NCBI RefSeq assembly: GCF_018729255.1
Contig: NZ_CP076060.1
Location: 2,604,001 to 2,668,000 of the forward strand
Direction: 5' to 3'
DNA length: 64,000 nucleotides
DNA from: Cupriavidus sp. EM10
GTDB taxonomy: Bacteria > Pseudomonadota > Gammaproteobacteria > Burkholderiales > Burkholderiaceae
Under the pieces are notes generated by a model. It was not told where the DNA came from and ran no database searches. It was given only the letters and a program-made list of their open reading frames with translations. Both the position numbers and the translations under genes were made by a program. This document shows positions 29,697 through 37,338 of the stretch, piece by piece. The first letter of the stretch is position 1; each line of letters opens with the position of its first letter.

Positions 29697-31213
29697 ATGC
29701 AATACAAAGATTTGCGCGATTTCATCGGTCAGCTGGAACAGCGCGGCGACCTCAGGCGCGTGACCGCACCGGTGTCGCCCAACCTGGAAATGACCGAGAT
29801 CTGCGACCGCCTGTTGCGCGCGGAAGGCCCGGCCGTCCTGTTCGAACAGCCGCGCCGTGACGACGGTGATATCTATAAAGTGCCGGTCCTGGCAAATCTG
29901 TTCGGGACGCCACAAAGAGTGGCGCTGGGCATGGGCGCGTCGACGCTGGAAGATTTGCGCGATATCGGCCGCGTGCTCTCGGCGCTCAAGGAGCCGGAGC
30001 CGCCGCGCGGGCTGCGCGAGGCCGGCAAGCTGTTCACGCTGGCCAAGTCCGTGTGGGATATGGCGCCCAAGCGCGTCAGCAGCCCCGCCTGCCAGGAAGT
30101 CGTGTGGGAAGGCAACGATGTCGACCTGGCGCGCCTGCCGATCCAGACCTGCTGGCCCGGCGATGCCGCGCCGCTGATCACCTGGGGCCTGGTGGTGACC
30201 AAGGGCCCGCACAAGAAGCGCCAGAACCTGGGCATCTACCGCCAGCAGGTCATCAGCCGCAACCAGGTGATCATGCGCTGGCTGGCACACCGCGGCGGCG
30301 CGCTCGATTTCCGCGAGCACGCGCTCGCCAATCCGGGCAAGCCGTTCCCGATTGCCGTGGCGCTGGGCGCCGACCCCGCCACGATCCTGGGGGCGGTGAC
30401 GCCGGTGCCCGATACGCTATCCGAATACCAGTTCGCCGGCCTGCTGCGCGGCAGCCGCACCGCGCTGGCCGGCTGCATCACACCCACGTTGTCCGAGCTG
30501 TCGGTGCCTGCATCGGCCGAATTCGTGCTCGAAGGCCATATCCAGCCCGATCCAAACCACCCGTCCGGCTACCAGCACGCGCTGGAAGGCCCGTACGGCG
30601 ACCACACCGGCTATTACAACGAGCAGGACTGGTTCCCGGTCTTCACCATCGACCGCATCACGATGCGGCGCGACCCGATCTATCACTCCACCTACACCGG
30701 CAAGCCGCCCGATGAGCCGGCAGTGCTGGGCGTGGCGCTGAACGAGGTGTTCGTGCCACTGCTGCAGAAACAGTTTCCGGAGATTACCGACTTCTACCTG
30801 CCGCCCGAAGGCTGCAGCTACCGCATGGCCGTGGTGCGCATGAAAAGCAGTACGCCGGCCATGCCAAGCGCGTGATGTTTGGCGTGTGGAGCTTCCTGCG
30901 CCAGTTCATGTACACCAAGTTCATCATCGTGGTGGACGACGACATCGACGCGCGCGACTGGAAGGAAGTGATCTGGGCCATCACCACGCGCGTGGACCCC
31001 AGCCGCGACACGGTGATGGTCGACAACACCCCGATCGACTACCTGGACTTCGCCTCGCCTGTCTCGGGCCTGGGCTCGAAGATGGGCATCGACGCCACCG
31101 ACAAGTGGCCCGGCGAGACCACGCGCGAATGGGGCACGCCGATCAAGATGGACCCCGCCATCAAGACACGCGTCGACGAAATCTGGGGCACCCTCTTCGA
31201 ATCCGGCAAGTAG
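29697..31213 (+). pseudogene. ubiD: 4-hydroxy-3-polyprenylbenzoate decarboxylase UbiD, one frameshift
   Basis: Prenylated-FMN decarboxylase of ubiquinone synthesis. It starts [22 protein letters not shown] and shows the family segments [45 protein letters not shown] and [12 protein letters not shown]. The frame breaks at 30843-30846, where four As stand instead of the five needed to read [24 protein letters not shown]. Corrected length is 505 residues, normal for the family. No other defect is seen, so sequence error is likely. Confidence 0.94.
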
Positions 31214-31302
31214 CCCCGCACGGCCGGGACGGTGGTCCGCTATCATTTGCGGTCCACCCATCACTCTAAGGGCCCGCGTCAGACGGGCTGCGGAGGAGAC
31301 AC

Positions 31303-33318
31303 ATGACCCTTGCAGGGAAGCTGATGTGGACGCCCACGCGGGCGTTCGCCGACGGCAGCCAGCTGGCCGCCTTCATGACCTGGCTGCGCCGCGAGCGCGC
31401 GCTCGATTTCGGGGACTACGCCAGCCTGTGGCAGTGGTCCGTCACCGATATCGAGGCGTTCTGGCAGGCCATCGTCGACTACTTCGACGTGCGCTTCGAC
31501 ACGCCGGCCAGCACCGTCCTGGCCGATCGCACCATGCCCGGCGCAAGGTGGTTCGAAGGCGCCACGCTCAACTACGTCCAGCAGGTCTTCCGTCACGCCG
31601 GCAACGGCCCGGCGCTGAGCCGCACCGCCATCCGCCACGCCGGCGAAGCGCAGCCGCTTGCCGACATCAGTTGGGACACGCTGGAAGCACAAGTGGCCTC
31701 GCTGGCGCACGCGCTGCGCCGGATGGGCGTGACGCGCGGCGACCGTGTGGCGGGCTATCTGCCGAACATCCCGGCCACCGTCGTGGCCTTCCTGGCCACG
31801 GCCAGCGTCGGGGCCATCTGGTCCGGCTGCGCGCCCGACATGGGACAGGTGGCCGTGATCGACCGCTTCCGCCAGATCGAGCCCAAGGTGCTGATTGCCG
31901 TGGATGGCTACCGCTACGGCGGCAAGGCCTACGACCGTTCGCCCGTCATCGCCGACCTGGTAGCCGCCCTGCCCTCGCTGACCGATGTCGTGATCGTGCC
32001 GACGCTGGGCAGCGATGTCGACGGCGCCATCGGCCGGGCGGATAGCGGCCCGCGCCGCCACACGTGGGCCGATGTGCTGGCGCATGACGTGCCGTTGCAG
32101 GTGGAGCCGGTGCCATTCGACCATCCGCTGTGGATCGTCTACTCGTCCGGCACCACGGGCATGCCCAAGCCTATCGTGCATGGCCACGGCGGCATCGTGA
32201 TCGAGCAGCTCAAGCTGATGGCGTTCCACAACAACCTGGGCGCCGACGATGTCTTCCACTGGTACAGCAGCAGCGGCTGGATCATGTGGAACGCACAGGT
32301 TGCCGGCCTGCTGCTGGGCACGACCATCGCGCTGTACGACGGCAACCCGGCCTGGCCCGATGCCGGCGTGCTTTGGCGATTTGTCGACGATGCCCGCGTG
32401 ACGATGTTCGGCGCCGGCGCCGCGTTCTTCACCAACTGCATGAAGGCTGGCGTGGAGCCGACGCAAATTGCCGATGTGTCGCGGCTGCGCGGCATCGGCT
32501 CGACCGGCTCGCCGCTGTCGGAAGACGCCTACGCGTGGATCTATTCGCACGTGCGCGAGGACATCTGGCTGGCGCCGATGTCGGGCGGCACCGACTTCGC
32601 CGGGTCGTTCGTGGCCGGCTGTCCCGTGCTGCCGGTGTACGCGGGCGAGATGCAATGCCGCTGCCTGGGCGCCAAGGTGGAGGCGTTCGACGAGCAAGGC
32701 CATGCACTGATCGACGAGGTGGGCGAGTTGGTCTGCACCGAGCCGATGCCGTCGATGCCGCTGTTCCTGTGGGGCGATGCCGATGGCAAGCGCTACCGCG
32801 ACAGCTATTTCGACGTGTATCCGAACGCGTGGCGCCATGGCGACTGGATCCGCATCACGCCACGCGGCGGGGCTATCATCTACGGCCGCTCGGATGCCAC
32901 GATCAACCGGCACGGCATCCGCATGGGCACCAGCGAGCTGTACCGCGTGGTGGAGGAACTGCCAGAGGTGCTGGATAGCATGGTGGTCGACCTTGAATAC
33001 CTGGGGCGCGAGTCGTACATGCCGCTGTTCGTGGTGCTGCGCGACGGCATGGCGCTGGACGATGCCCTGCGCGACGCCATGCGCGCCCGCATCCGCGCCG
33101 CGCTGTCGTCGCGCCACGTGCCGAACGAGATCGTGCAGGTGCCGGGCGTGCCGCGCACGCTGTCGGGCAAGAAGATGGAGGTCCCGATCAAGAAATTACT
33201 ACTAGGCCATGCGGCGGACCGGATCGCCAATCCGGACGCCATGGCCAACCCGGACTGCCTGGCGTGGTACTTCCACTATGCCGCCGACTACCTGGCGCGC
33301 CAGCCGCGCGTGGCCTGA
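31303..33318 (+). CDS. Acetoacetyl-CoA synthetase (acetoacetate-CoA ligase)
   Basis: 671-residue ANL-family ligase that activates acetoacetate with ATP. The P-loop YSSGTTGMPKPIVHGHGG lies near residue 280. Also present are the SGWIMWNAQV region, GSTGSPLSEDAYAW, HGDWIRITPRGGAIIYGRSDATINRHGIRMGTSE, and the C-terminal catalytic Lys in RTLSGKKMEVPIKKLL. CGGAGGAG precedes the ATG. A TATCAT box at 31241-31246 may be its -10. With the downstream PHB depolymerase it fits return of PHB-derived acetoacetate to central metabolism. Confidence 0.92.
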   Translation: MTLAGKLMWTPTRAFADGSQLAAFMTWLRRERALDFGDYASLWQWSVTDIEAFWQAIVDYFDVRFDTPASTVLADRTMPGARWFEGATLNYVQQVFRHAGNGPALSRTAIRHAGEAQPLADISWDTLEAQVASLAHALRRMGVTRGDRVAGYLPNIPATVVAFLATASVGAIWSGCAPDMGQVAVIDRFRQIEPKVLIAVDGYRYGGKAYDRSPVIADLVAALPSLTDVVIVPTLGSDVDGAIGRADSGPRRHTWADVLAHDVPLQVEPVPFDHPLWIVYSSGTTGMPKPIVHGHGGIVIEQLKLMAFHNNLGADDVFHWYSSSGWIMWNAQVAGLLLGTTIALYDGNPAWPDAGVLWRFVDDARVTMFGAGAAFFTNCMKAGVEPTQIADVSRLRGIGSTGSPLSEDAYAWIYSHVREDIWLAPMSGGTDFAGSFVAGCPVLPVYAGEMQCRCLGAKVEAFDEQGHALIDEVGELVCTEPMPSMPLFLWGDADGKRYRDSYFDVYPNAWRHGDWIRITPRGGAIIYGRSDATINRHGIRMGTSELYRVVEELPEVLDSMVVDLEYLGRESYMPLFVVLRDGMALDDALRDAMRARIRAALSSRHVPNEIVQVPGVPRTLSGKKMEVPIKKLLLGHAADRIANPDAMANPDCLAWYFHYAADYLARQPRVA

Positions 33319-33365
33319 CCCGCCAGGACCGTAAGGACCGCAAGACCGCCAGGACCCGCGCGAGA

Positions 33366-34022
33366 TCAGAACTCCACGTCGAGTTCGCTGATCTCGTCGG
33401 GCTCCTCGCGCGCCGCGCCAATCCATTCCTGCATCTCGGGCATGGCCAGGATGGCCTTGCAGAAATCCACCAGTGGCGCCTCCAGCTTCACGCCATAGGT
33501 GACAAAGCGGGTGACCACCGGCGCATACATCGCATCGGCCACCGTGCGGTGCTCGCCGAACAGGAACGGGCCGCCGTAGCGCGTCAGGCATTCGGTCCAG
33601 ATCGTGGTGATACGGTCGATATCGGCCTGCGCCCTCGACCACACCTTGAGGCCCGGGAAATGGCCCTTCAGGTTCATCGGCAGCGCGGCGCGCATCGCGG
33701 CAAACCCCGAGTGCATCTCTCCGCAGATGGCACGACAGTGGGCCCGCGCGGCCAGATCGTCGGGCAGCAGCCTGGCCTTTGGCTTGATCTCGTTGAGGTA
33801 TTCGGCGATCGCCAGGGTGTCCCATACCGTCACCCCTTGATGCCGCAGGCACGGCACCAGGATCGACGGCGATAGCAGCAGGATCTCGGCGCGCACGGCC
33901 GGATCGTCGGGCGGCACCAGCACTTCCTCGAACTCCAGCCCCGCGAAACGGGCCAGCAGCCAGCCGCGCAGCGACCACGATGAATACGTCTTGCTGCTGA
34001 TGGTCAGGGTTGTCTTGGCCAT
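33366..34022 (-). CDS. Glutathione S-transferase family protein
   Basis: 218-residue protein with an N-terminal thioredoxin-like GST domain (LTISSKTYSSWSLRGWLLARFAGLEFEEVLV, SPSILVPCLRHQGVTVWDTLAIAEYL) and an all-helical C-terminal domain (GPFLFGEHRTVADAMYAPVVTRF). The SSWSLRGW start resembles Ser-type GSTs. GGAGGAGG precedes 34022. Substrate unknown. It is divergent from the PHB depolymerase gene. Confidence 0.88.
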   Translation of the reverse strand: MAKTTLTISSKTYSSWSLRGWLLARFAGLEFEEVLVPPDDPAVRAEILLLSPSILVPCLRHQGVTVWDTLAIAEYLNEIKPKARLLPDDLAARAHCRAICGEMHSGFAAMRAALPMNLKGHFPGLKVWSRAQADIDRITTIWTECLTRYGGPFLFGEHRTVADAMYAPVVTRFVTYGVKLEAPLVDFCKAILAMPEMQEWIGAAREEPDEISELDVEF

Positions 34023-34258
34023 CTTGCCTCCTCCGCCCACCGGGGCGTGACGTCCGCTTGCAGTATCGGCGGCGCCGGCGCGTTCCGCCAGTACGCACCC
34101 CCGCGGTGCGCCTGCCGCCTGCCGGGCACCAGCCCGAAGCGCCTGCCACCTCGTGCGTGGCGGCCAGGCGCTGGCAACGCCACGTTGGTGCACCGCGTGT
34201 GTCGCGGCGCACGGAACACGTTCCCGTTCCGCAACCTGCATGCCAAGATGGAGGCCGG

Positions 34259-34274
34259 TGGCACACTAATTGCG
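34259..34274 (+). promoter_or_regulatory. Sigma-54 (RpoN) promoter for the PHB depolymerase
   Basis: TGGCACACTAATTGCG matches the -24/-12 consensus TGGCACG-N4-TTGCW with one substitution in each half and exactly ten bases between the GG and GC pairs. Transcription should start near 34285, about 22 bases before the depolymerase ATG. A GGTGCACC dyad at 34188-34195 could be part of an activator site, though it is not a full NtrC site. Confidence 0.75.
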
Positions 34275-34306
34275 GCGCCAATGACCGCAAGCAGGGAGAT
34301 CGAGGG

Positions 34307-35533
34307 ATGCTTTACCAGGCCTACCAGACCTATGCGGACCTGATGCAGCCGGCATGCTCGCTGGCAGACATCACGGCCACGCTGCTCGGCGCGTGGCGCC
34401 GTGGCGACCAATCCGAGCCGCTGCGCACGCTGCGCGCGGCGTGCGAGGTGCTGGCGCTGGCGCGCCTGACCCACTACCGCCCGCCGTTCGGCATCGACAG
34501 CGTGCGCATTCGCGGCGAGGACGTGCCGGTCGTCGAGGAGGTGGCCGCGCGCACGCCGTTCTGCACCCTGCTGCGCTTTCGCCGCGAAGACGTGCCGCAA
34601 CAGCCACGCGTGCTGCTGGTGGCGCCGATGTCCGGCCACTTCGCCACCCTGTTGCGTGGCACCGTGGAAACGATGCTCCGCGACCATGACGTCTACATTA
34701 CCGACTGGCACAACCCGCGCGACGTGCCGCTGGCGTACGGCCGCTTCGGCTTCGACGAATTCGTGCAGCACCTGATCACCTTCCTGCACGCGCTCGGCGG
34801 CAACACCCACCTGGTGGCCGTGTGCCAGCCCACCGTGGCCGCACTGGCCGCCGCCGCGCTGATGGCCGAGGATGGCGACCCGATGCAGCCGCCCAGCCTG
34901 ACGCTGATGGCCGGCCCGATCGATGCGCGCGTGAATCCGACCCGCGTCAACGAGCTGGCCACGAGCCGGCCCATCGAATGGTTCGAGAGCACGCTGATCG
35001 GCTTTGTGCCATGGCGGTTCGCGGGCGCCATGCGGCGCGTGTATCCGGGCTTCGTGCAGCTGATTGCCTTCATGAGCATGAACCGCGAGCGGCACGAGCA
35101 GGCGCTGCGCGACCTGTACACCTTGCGCGCCCATGGCGAGCACGCCAAGGCCGACGCCATCCAGTCGTTCTACACCGAGTATTTCGCCACGATGGACCTG
35201 ACGGCCGAGTTCTACCTGGAGACGGTGAGCCTGGTGTTCCAGCGCTTCCTGCTGGCGCAGGGGCAGCTCGACGTGGGCGGCCGGCGCGTGTCGACGCGGG
35301 CCATCCGCCGCACGGCCCTGCTCACCATCGAAGGCGAGCGCGACGACATCTGCGCCATCGGGCAGACCATGGCCGCGCAGGACCTGTGCTCCAGCCTGCG
35401 TCCGTACCTGCGCATGCATCACATCCAGACCGGCGTCGGCCACTACGGCGTCTTCAACGGCAAGCACTGGGATGCGCAGGTCTACCCGCTGGTGCGCGAG
35501 ACCATCTACATGAGCGACGAGATCCGGCGGTAG
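34307..35533 (+). CDS. phaZ: Intracellular polyhydroxyalkanoate depolymerase PhaZ
   Basis: 408-residue i-PHB depolymerase that mobilises stored poly(3-hydroxybutyrate). The nucleophile is likely C173 in VAVCQPTVAAL; Cys, not Ser, is known in the Ralstonia eutropha PhaZa1 type. The C-terminal part includes TIEGERDDICAIGQT (Asp candidate) and QTGVGHYGVFNGKHW (His candidate), as in the PHB depolymerase C-terminal family. GGGAGATCGAGGG precedes the ATG. Expression is probably sigma-54 dependent. Confidence 0.92.
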   Translation: MLYQAYQTYADLMQPACSLADITATLLGAWRRGDQSEPLRTLRAACEVLALARLTHYRPPFGIDSVRIRGEDVPVVEEVAARTPFCTLLRFRREDVPQQPRVLLVAPMSGHFATLLRGTVETMLRDHDVYITDWHNPRDVPLAYGRFGFDEFVQHLITFLHALGGNTHLVAVCQPTVAALAAAALMAEDGDPMQPPSLTLMAGPIDARVNPTRVNELATSRPIEWFESTLIGFVPWRFAGAMRRVYPGFVQLIAFMSMNRERHEQALRDLYTLRAHGEHAKADAIQSFYTEYFATMDLTAEFYLETVSLVFQRFLLAQGQLDVGGRRVSTRAIRRTALLTIEGERDDICAIGQTMAAQDLCSSLRPYLRMHHIQTGVGHYGVFNGKHWDAQVYPLVRETIYMSDEIRR

Positions 35534-35608
35534 GTGCGCGGGCGAGGCCGGCCGCACCAAGCCGTCCCCGCAGTTGCGCTACCCTTGCGGTTTTCCAACG
35601 CCGTACCG

Positions 35609-36511
35609 ATGCCGACGATGACCACGACACAGCGCTTCCAGGGCCAGGACCTGCTCCGGGTTGGCCGCGATGACCATTACCTGCTGCTGGCGCCCGCGCA
35701 AGGTGGGCGGCTGGTGCGCTGGGTGCATCGCGGACAGGACATCCTCTACTGGCCCGACAATGCCGACTGGACAGCCGTCGCCAAGGTGCGCGGCGGCAAT
35801 CCGCTGCTGTTTCCGTTTATCGCCCGGCATTTCGTCGACGGGGAAGCGGGCCGCTGGCGCGACGCAGCGGGTGTGGTCCGCGACTTGCCCCCGCACGGCT
35901 TCGCGCGTGACCTGCCGTTTTCGGTCTCCGGGCTGTCGGCCGACACGGTCAGCCTGTCGCTGGCATCGTCGGACCTGACCTGGGCGGGATACCCGTTTGC
36001 ATTCGTGTTCACGGCCACGTACCGGCTGGTTGACGATGGACTGGAGGTGTCGCTGCACACCCGCAATACCGGCGATGCCGCACTACCCTACTATTCAGGC
36101 CACCACTTCTACTTCGCCCTGCCCCATCAGGCGCGCGGGCAGAGCCGCATCGCCATGCCGGCGGCGGCGCGGGTACGCCAGCAGCCCGACGGCAGCCTGA
36201 CGCCGCCCGAGCCGGGCGAGCCCACCTATCGCCTCGACGATCCGCGCCTGCAGGACACCTTTCATGTCCTGGCCGGCCAGGCCGGCGCCGTCCGGCTCGA
36301 CCTCCCCGCGCGCACCATCGATATCGGACTCGACTCCGCGAACGCGGTGCCCTGGTACGCCATGACCACCTGGACCGAGCGCGACGATTCGGATTTCTAC
36401 TGCGTGGAGCCGTGGCTAGGCCTGCCGAACGCCATCCACCATGGACAAGGGCTGCGATGGCTGGCCGCTGGCGCCGAAGAGACGGCGACCTGCAGGCTGG
36501 CCATCCGATAG
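35609..36511 (+). CDS. Aldose 1-epimerase family protein
   Basis: 300-residue galactose-mutarotase-like protein. Family features are GGNPLLFPFIARH near the N-terminus, DLPPHGFARDLPF with the proton-donor His candidate, YSGHHFYFALP, and FYCVEPWLGLPNAIHHG with the base Glu candidate. Starts at 35609 and 35618 are both possible and no strong ribosome binding site separates them. It follows phaZ by 75 bases. Confidence 0.85.
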   Translation: MPTMTTTQRFQGQDLLRVGRDDHYLLLAPAQGGRLVRWVHRGQDILYWPDNADWTAVAKVRGGNPLLFPFIARHFVDGEAGRWRDAAGVVRDLPPHGFARDLPFSVSGLSADTVSLSLASSDLTWAGYPFAFVFTATYRLVDDGLEVSLHTRNTGDAALPYYSGHHFYFALPHQARGQSRIAMPAAARVRQQPDGSLTPPEPGEPTYRLDDPRLQDTFHVLAGQAGAVRLDLPARTIDIGLDSANAVPWYAMTTWTERDDSDFYCVEPWLGLPNAIHHGQGLRWLAAGAEETATCRLAIR

Positions 36512-36517
36512 CGGCCT

Positions 36518-36997
36518 CTACCGCAACAGATGCTCGAAATCGAGCCCGCCAAGCCGTACCGTGGCCTCTGCCTGCGTGAGCGAATTGAAGTCGATCTGGC
36601 GCGGCTCCTGCCAGGCATCGAGCTTGGCCGGCAAGGCGTCGAGATACGCGTCGAAACGCAGATCTCCTCCTGAGGCAAACAGGCGATCCACTTCGAAACT
36701 GTCCCACGACAGCGTGATGTCGATCGGATGCGCATAGCGCCCGCCATTGGGCCGGGCCGCCGCCCAGACCCGCAGGCAGGCGGGCTGGTCCGGCGCGGCG
36801 GCCGGCAGGATATCGGCGTGCAGCGTGCCTCGGGACAGATGCTGCACCCGCTCGACAATGCGCGGCAACAGGTCGGAATTGAAGCGTTGGGCGGGGACTG
36901 GATGCACGGGCGGGGGCGTCTCGTGTTTTGGGATGGGGGTATTGTGCGCCGGTTGAGGTGGGCAGGCCACCCGGCTGAATCCGCCCGACCCAACCAT
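36518..36997 (-). CDS. Hypothetical protein, convergent with the epimerase
   Basis: Up to 159 residues, no recognised domain. The body (RFNSDLLPRIVERVQHLSRGTLHADILPA ... NSLTQAEATVRLGGLDFEHLLR) looks like a real soluble protein with normal composition, while the first 35 residues are proline-rich. The only Met in the frame is the first codon, which lies beside the tRNA-Gly -10 box; a GTG start further in (VHPVPAQRF) is equally possible. Confidence 0.6.
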   Translation of the reverse strand: MVGSGGFSRVACPPQPAHNTPIPKHETPPPVHPVPAQRFNSDLLPRIVERVQHLSRGTLHADILPAAAPDQPACLRVWAAARPNGGRYAHPIDITLSWDSFEVDRLFASGGDLRFDAYLDALPAKLDAWQEPRQIDFNSLTQAEATVRLGGLDFEHLLR

Positions 36998-36999
36998 GC

Positions 37000-37005
37000 T
37001 ACAAT
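37000..37005 (+). promoter_or_regulatory. Likely -10 box of tRNA-Gly
   Basis: TACAAT followed by a C-rich CCGCCCCC stretch, 20 bases before the mature tRNA 5' end. No clear -35 is seen. The box lies beside the divergent start of the hypothetical gene. Confidence 0.6.
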
Positions 37006-37024
37006 CCGCCCCCAGTAAGCCATG

Positions 37025-37099
37025 GCGGGCGTCGTATAATGGCCATTACCTTAGCTTCCCAAGCTAAAGACGTGGGTTCGATTCCCATCGCCCGCTCCA
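37025..37099 (+). tRNA. tRNA-Gly(CCC)
   Basis: 72-base body plus encoded CCA. The acceptor stem is GCGGGCG/CGCCCGC. The anticodon stem is TTAGC/GCTAA with loop TTCCCAA, so the anticodon is CCC, reading GGG. The T-arm is GTGGG-TTCGATT-CCCAT. The 3' end is the integration site of the downstream element, and the gene is left complete. Confidence 0.97.
37082..37099 (+). other. Presumed attL core at the tRNA-Gly 3' end
   Basis: clc/PAGI-2-type ICEs integrate into the last 18 or so bases of a tRNA-Gly and leave the tRNA intact. The integrase gene starts 239 bases further on and points into the element. The exact core length is inferred; the matching attR copy is outside the window. Confidence 0.65.
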
Positions 37100-37147
37100 C
37101 TGCATCTTTCTGCGGAGGTCCGCTGAAATCCAAGAGAGTTTGCAAGT

Positions 37148-37169
37148 CGTTGTCACGCAACGGTTTTTT
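37148..37169 (+). terminator. Weak hairpin with T6, probable terminator after tRNA-Gly
   Basis: CGTTG/CAACG five-base stem with a TCACG loop, then G and six Ts. It is inside the element, so the tRNA would use an element-borne terminator after integration. Confidence 0.5.
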
Positions 37170-37225
37170 CTCTCTTTGATGTTCTGCTGTCGTCCACGGA
37201 AATCCGCCTGAAGCCAGGACTTTTA

Positions 37226-37244
37226 TGTCCATGATTGTGTCCAT
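37226..37244 (+). repeat. Tandem TGTCCAT repeats near attL
   Basis: TGTCCAT occurs at 37226-37232 and 37238-37244, 12 bases apart and about 130 bases from the tRNA end. Spacing near one helical turn and the position between att core and integrase gene suggest arm-type integrase or excisionase sites. Confidence 0.4.
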
Positions 37245-37338
37245 TTTTGCGGGCACGACCGCTTCCGGATTGTTTGTAGAGGCGCGCAGGTGATGTGACC
37301 AGCATCGAGTTCCTGACTCACGTTCAGGAGCTAGAAGC

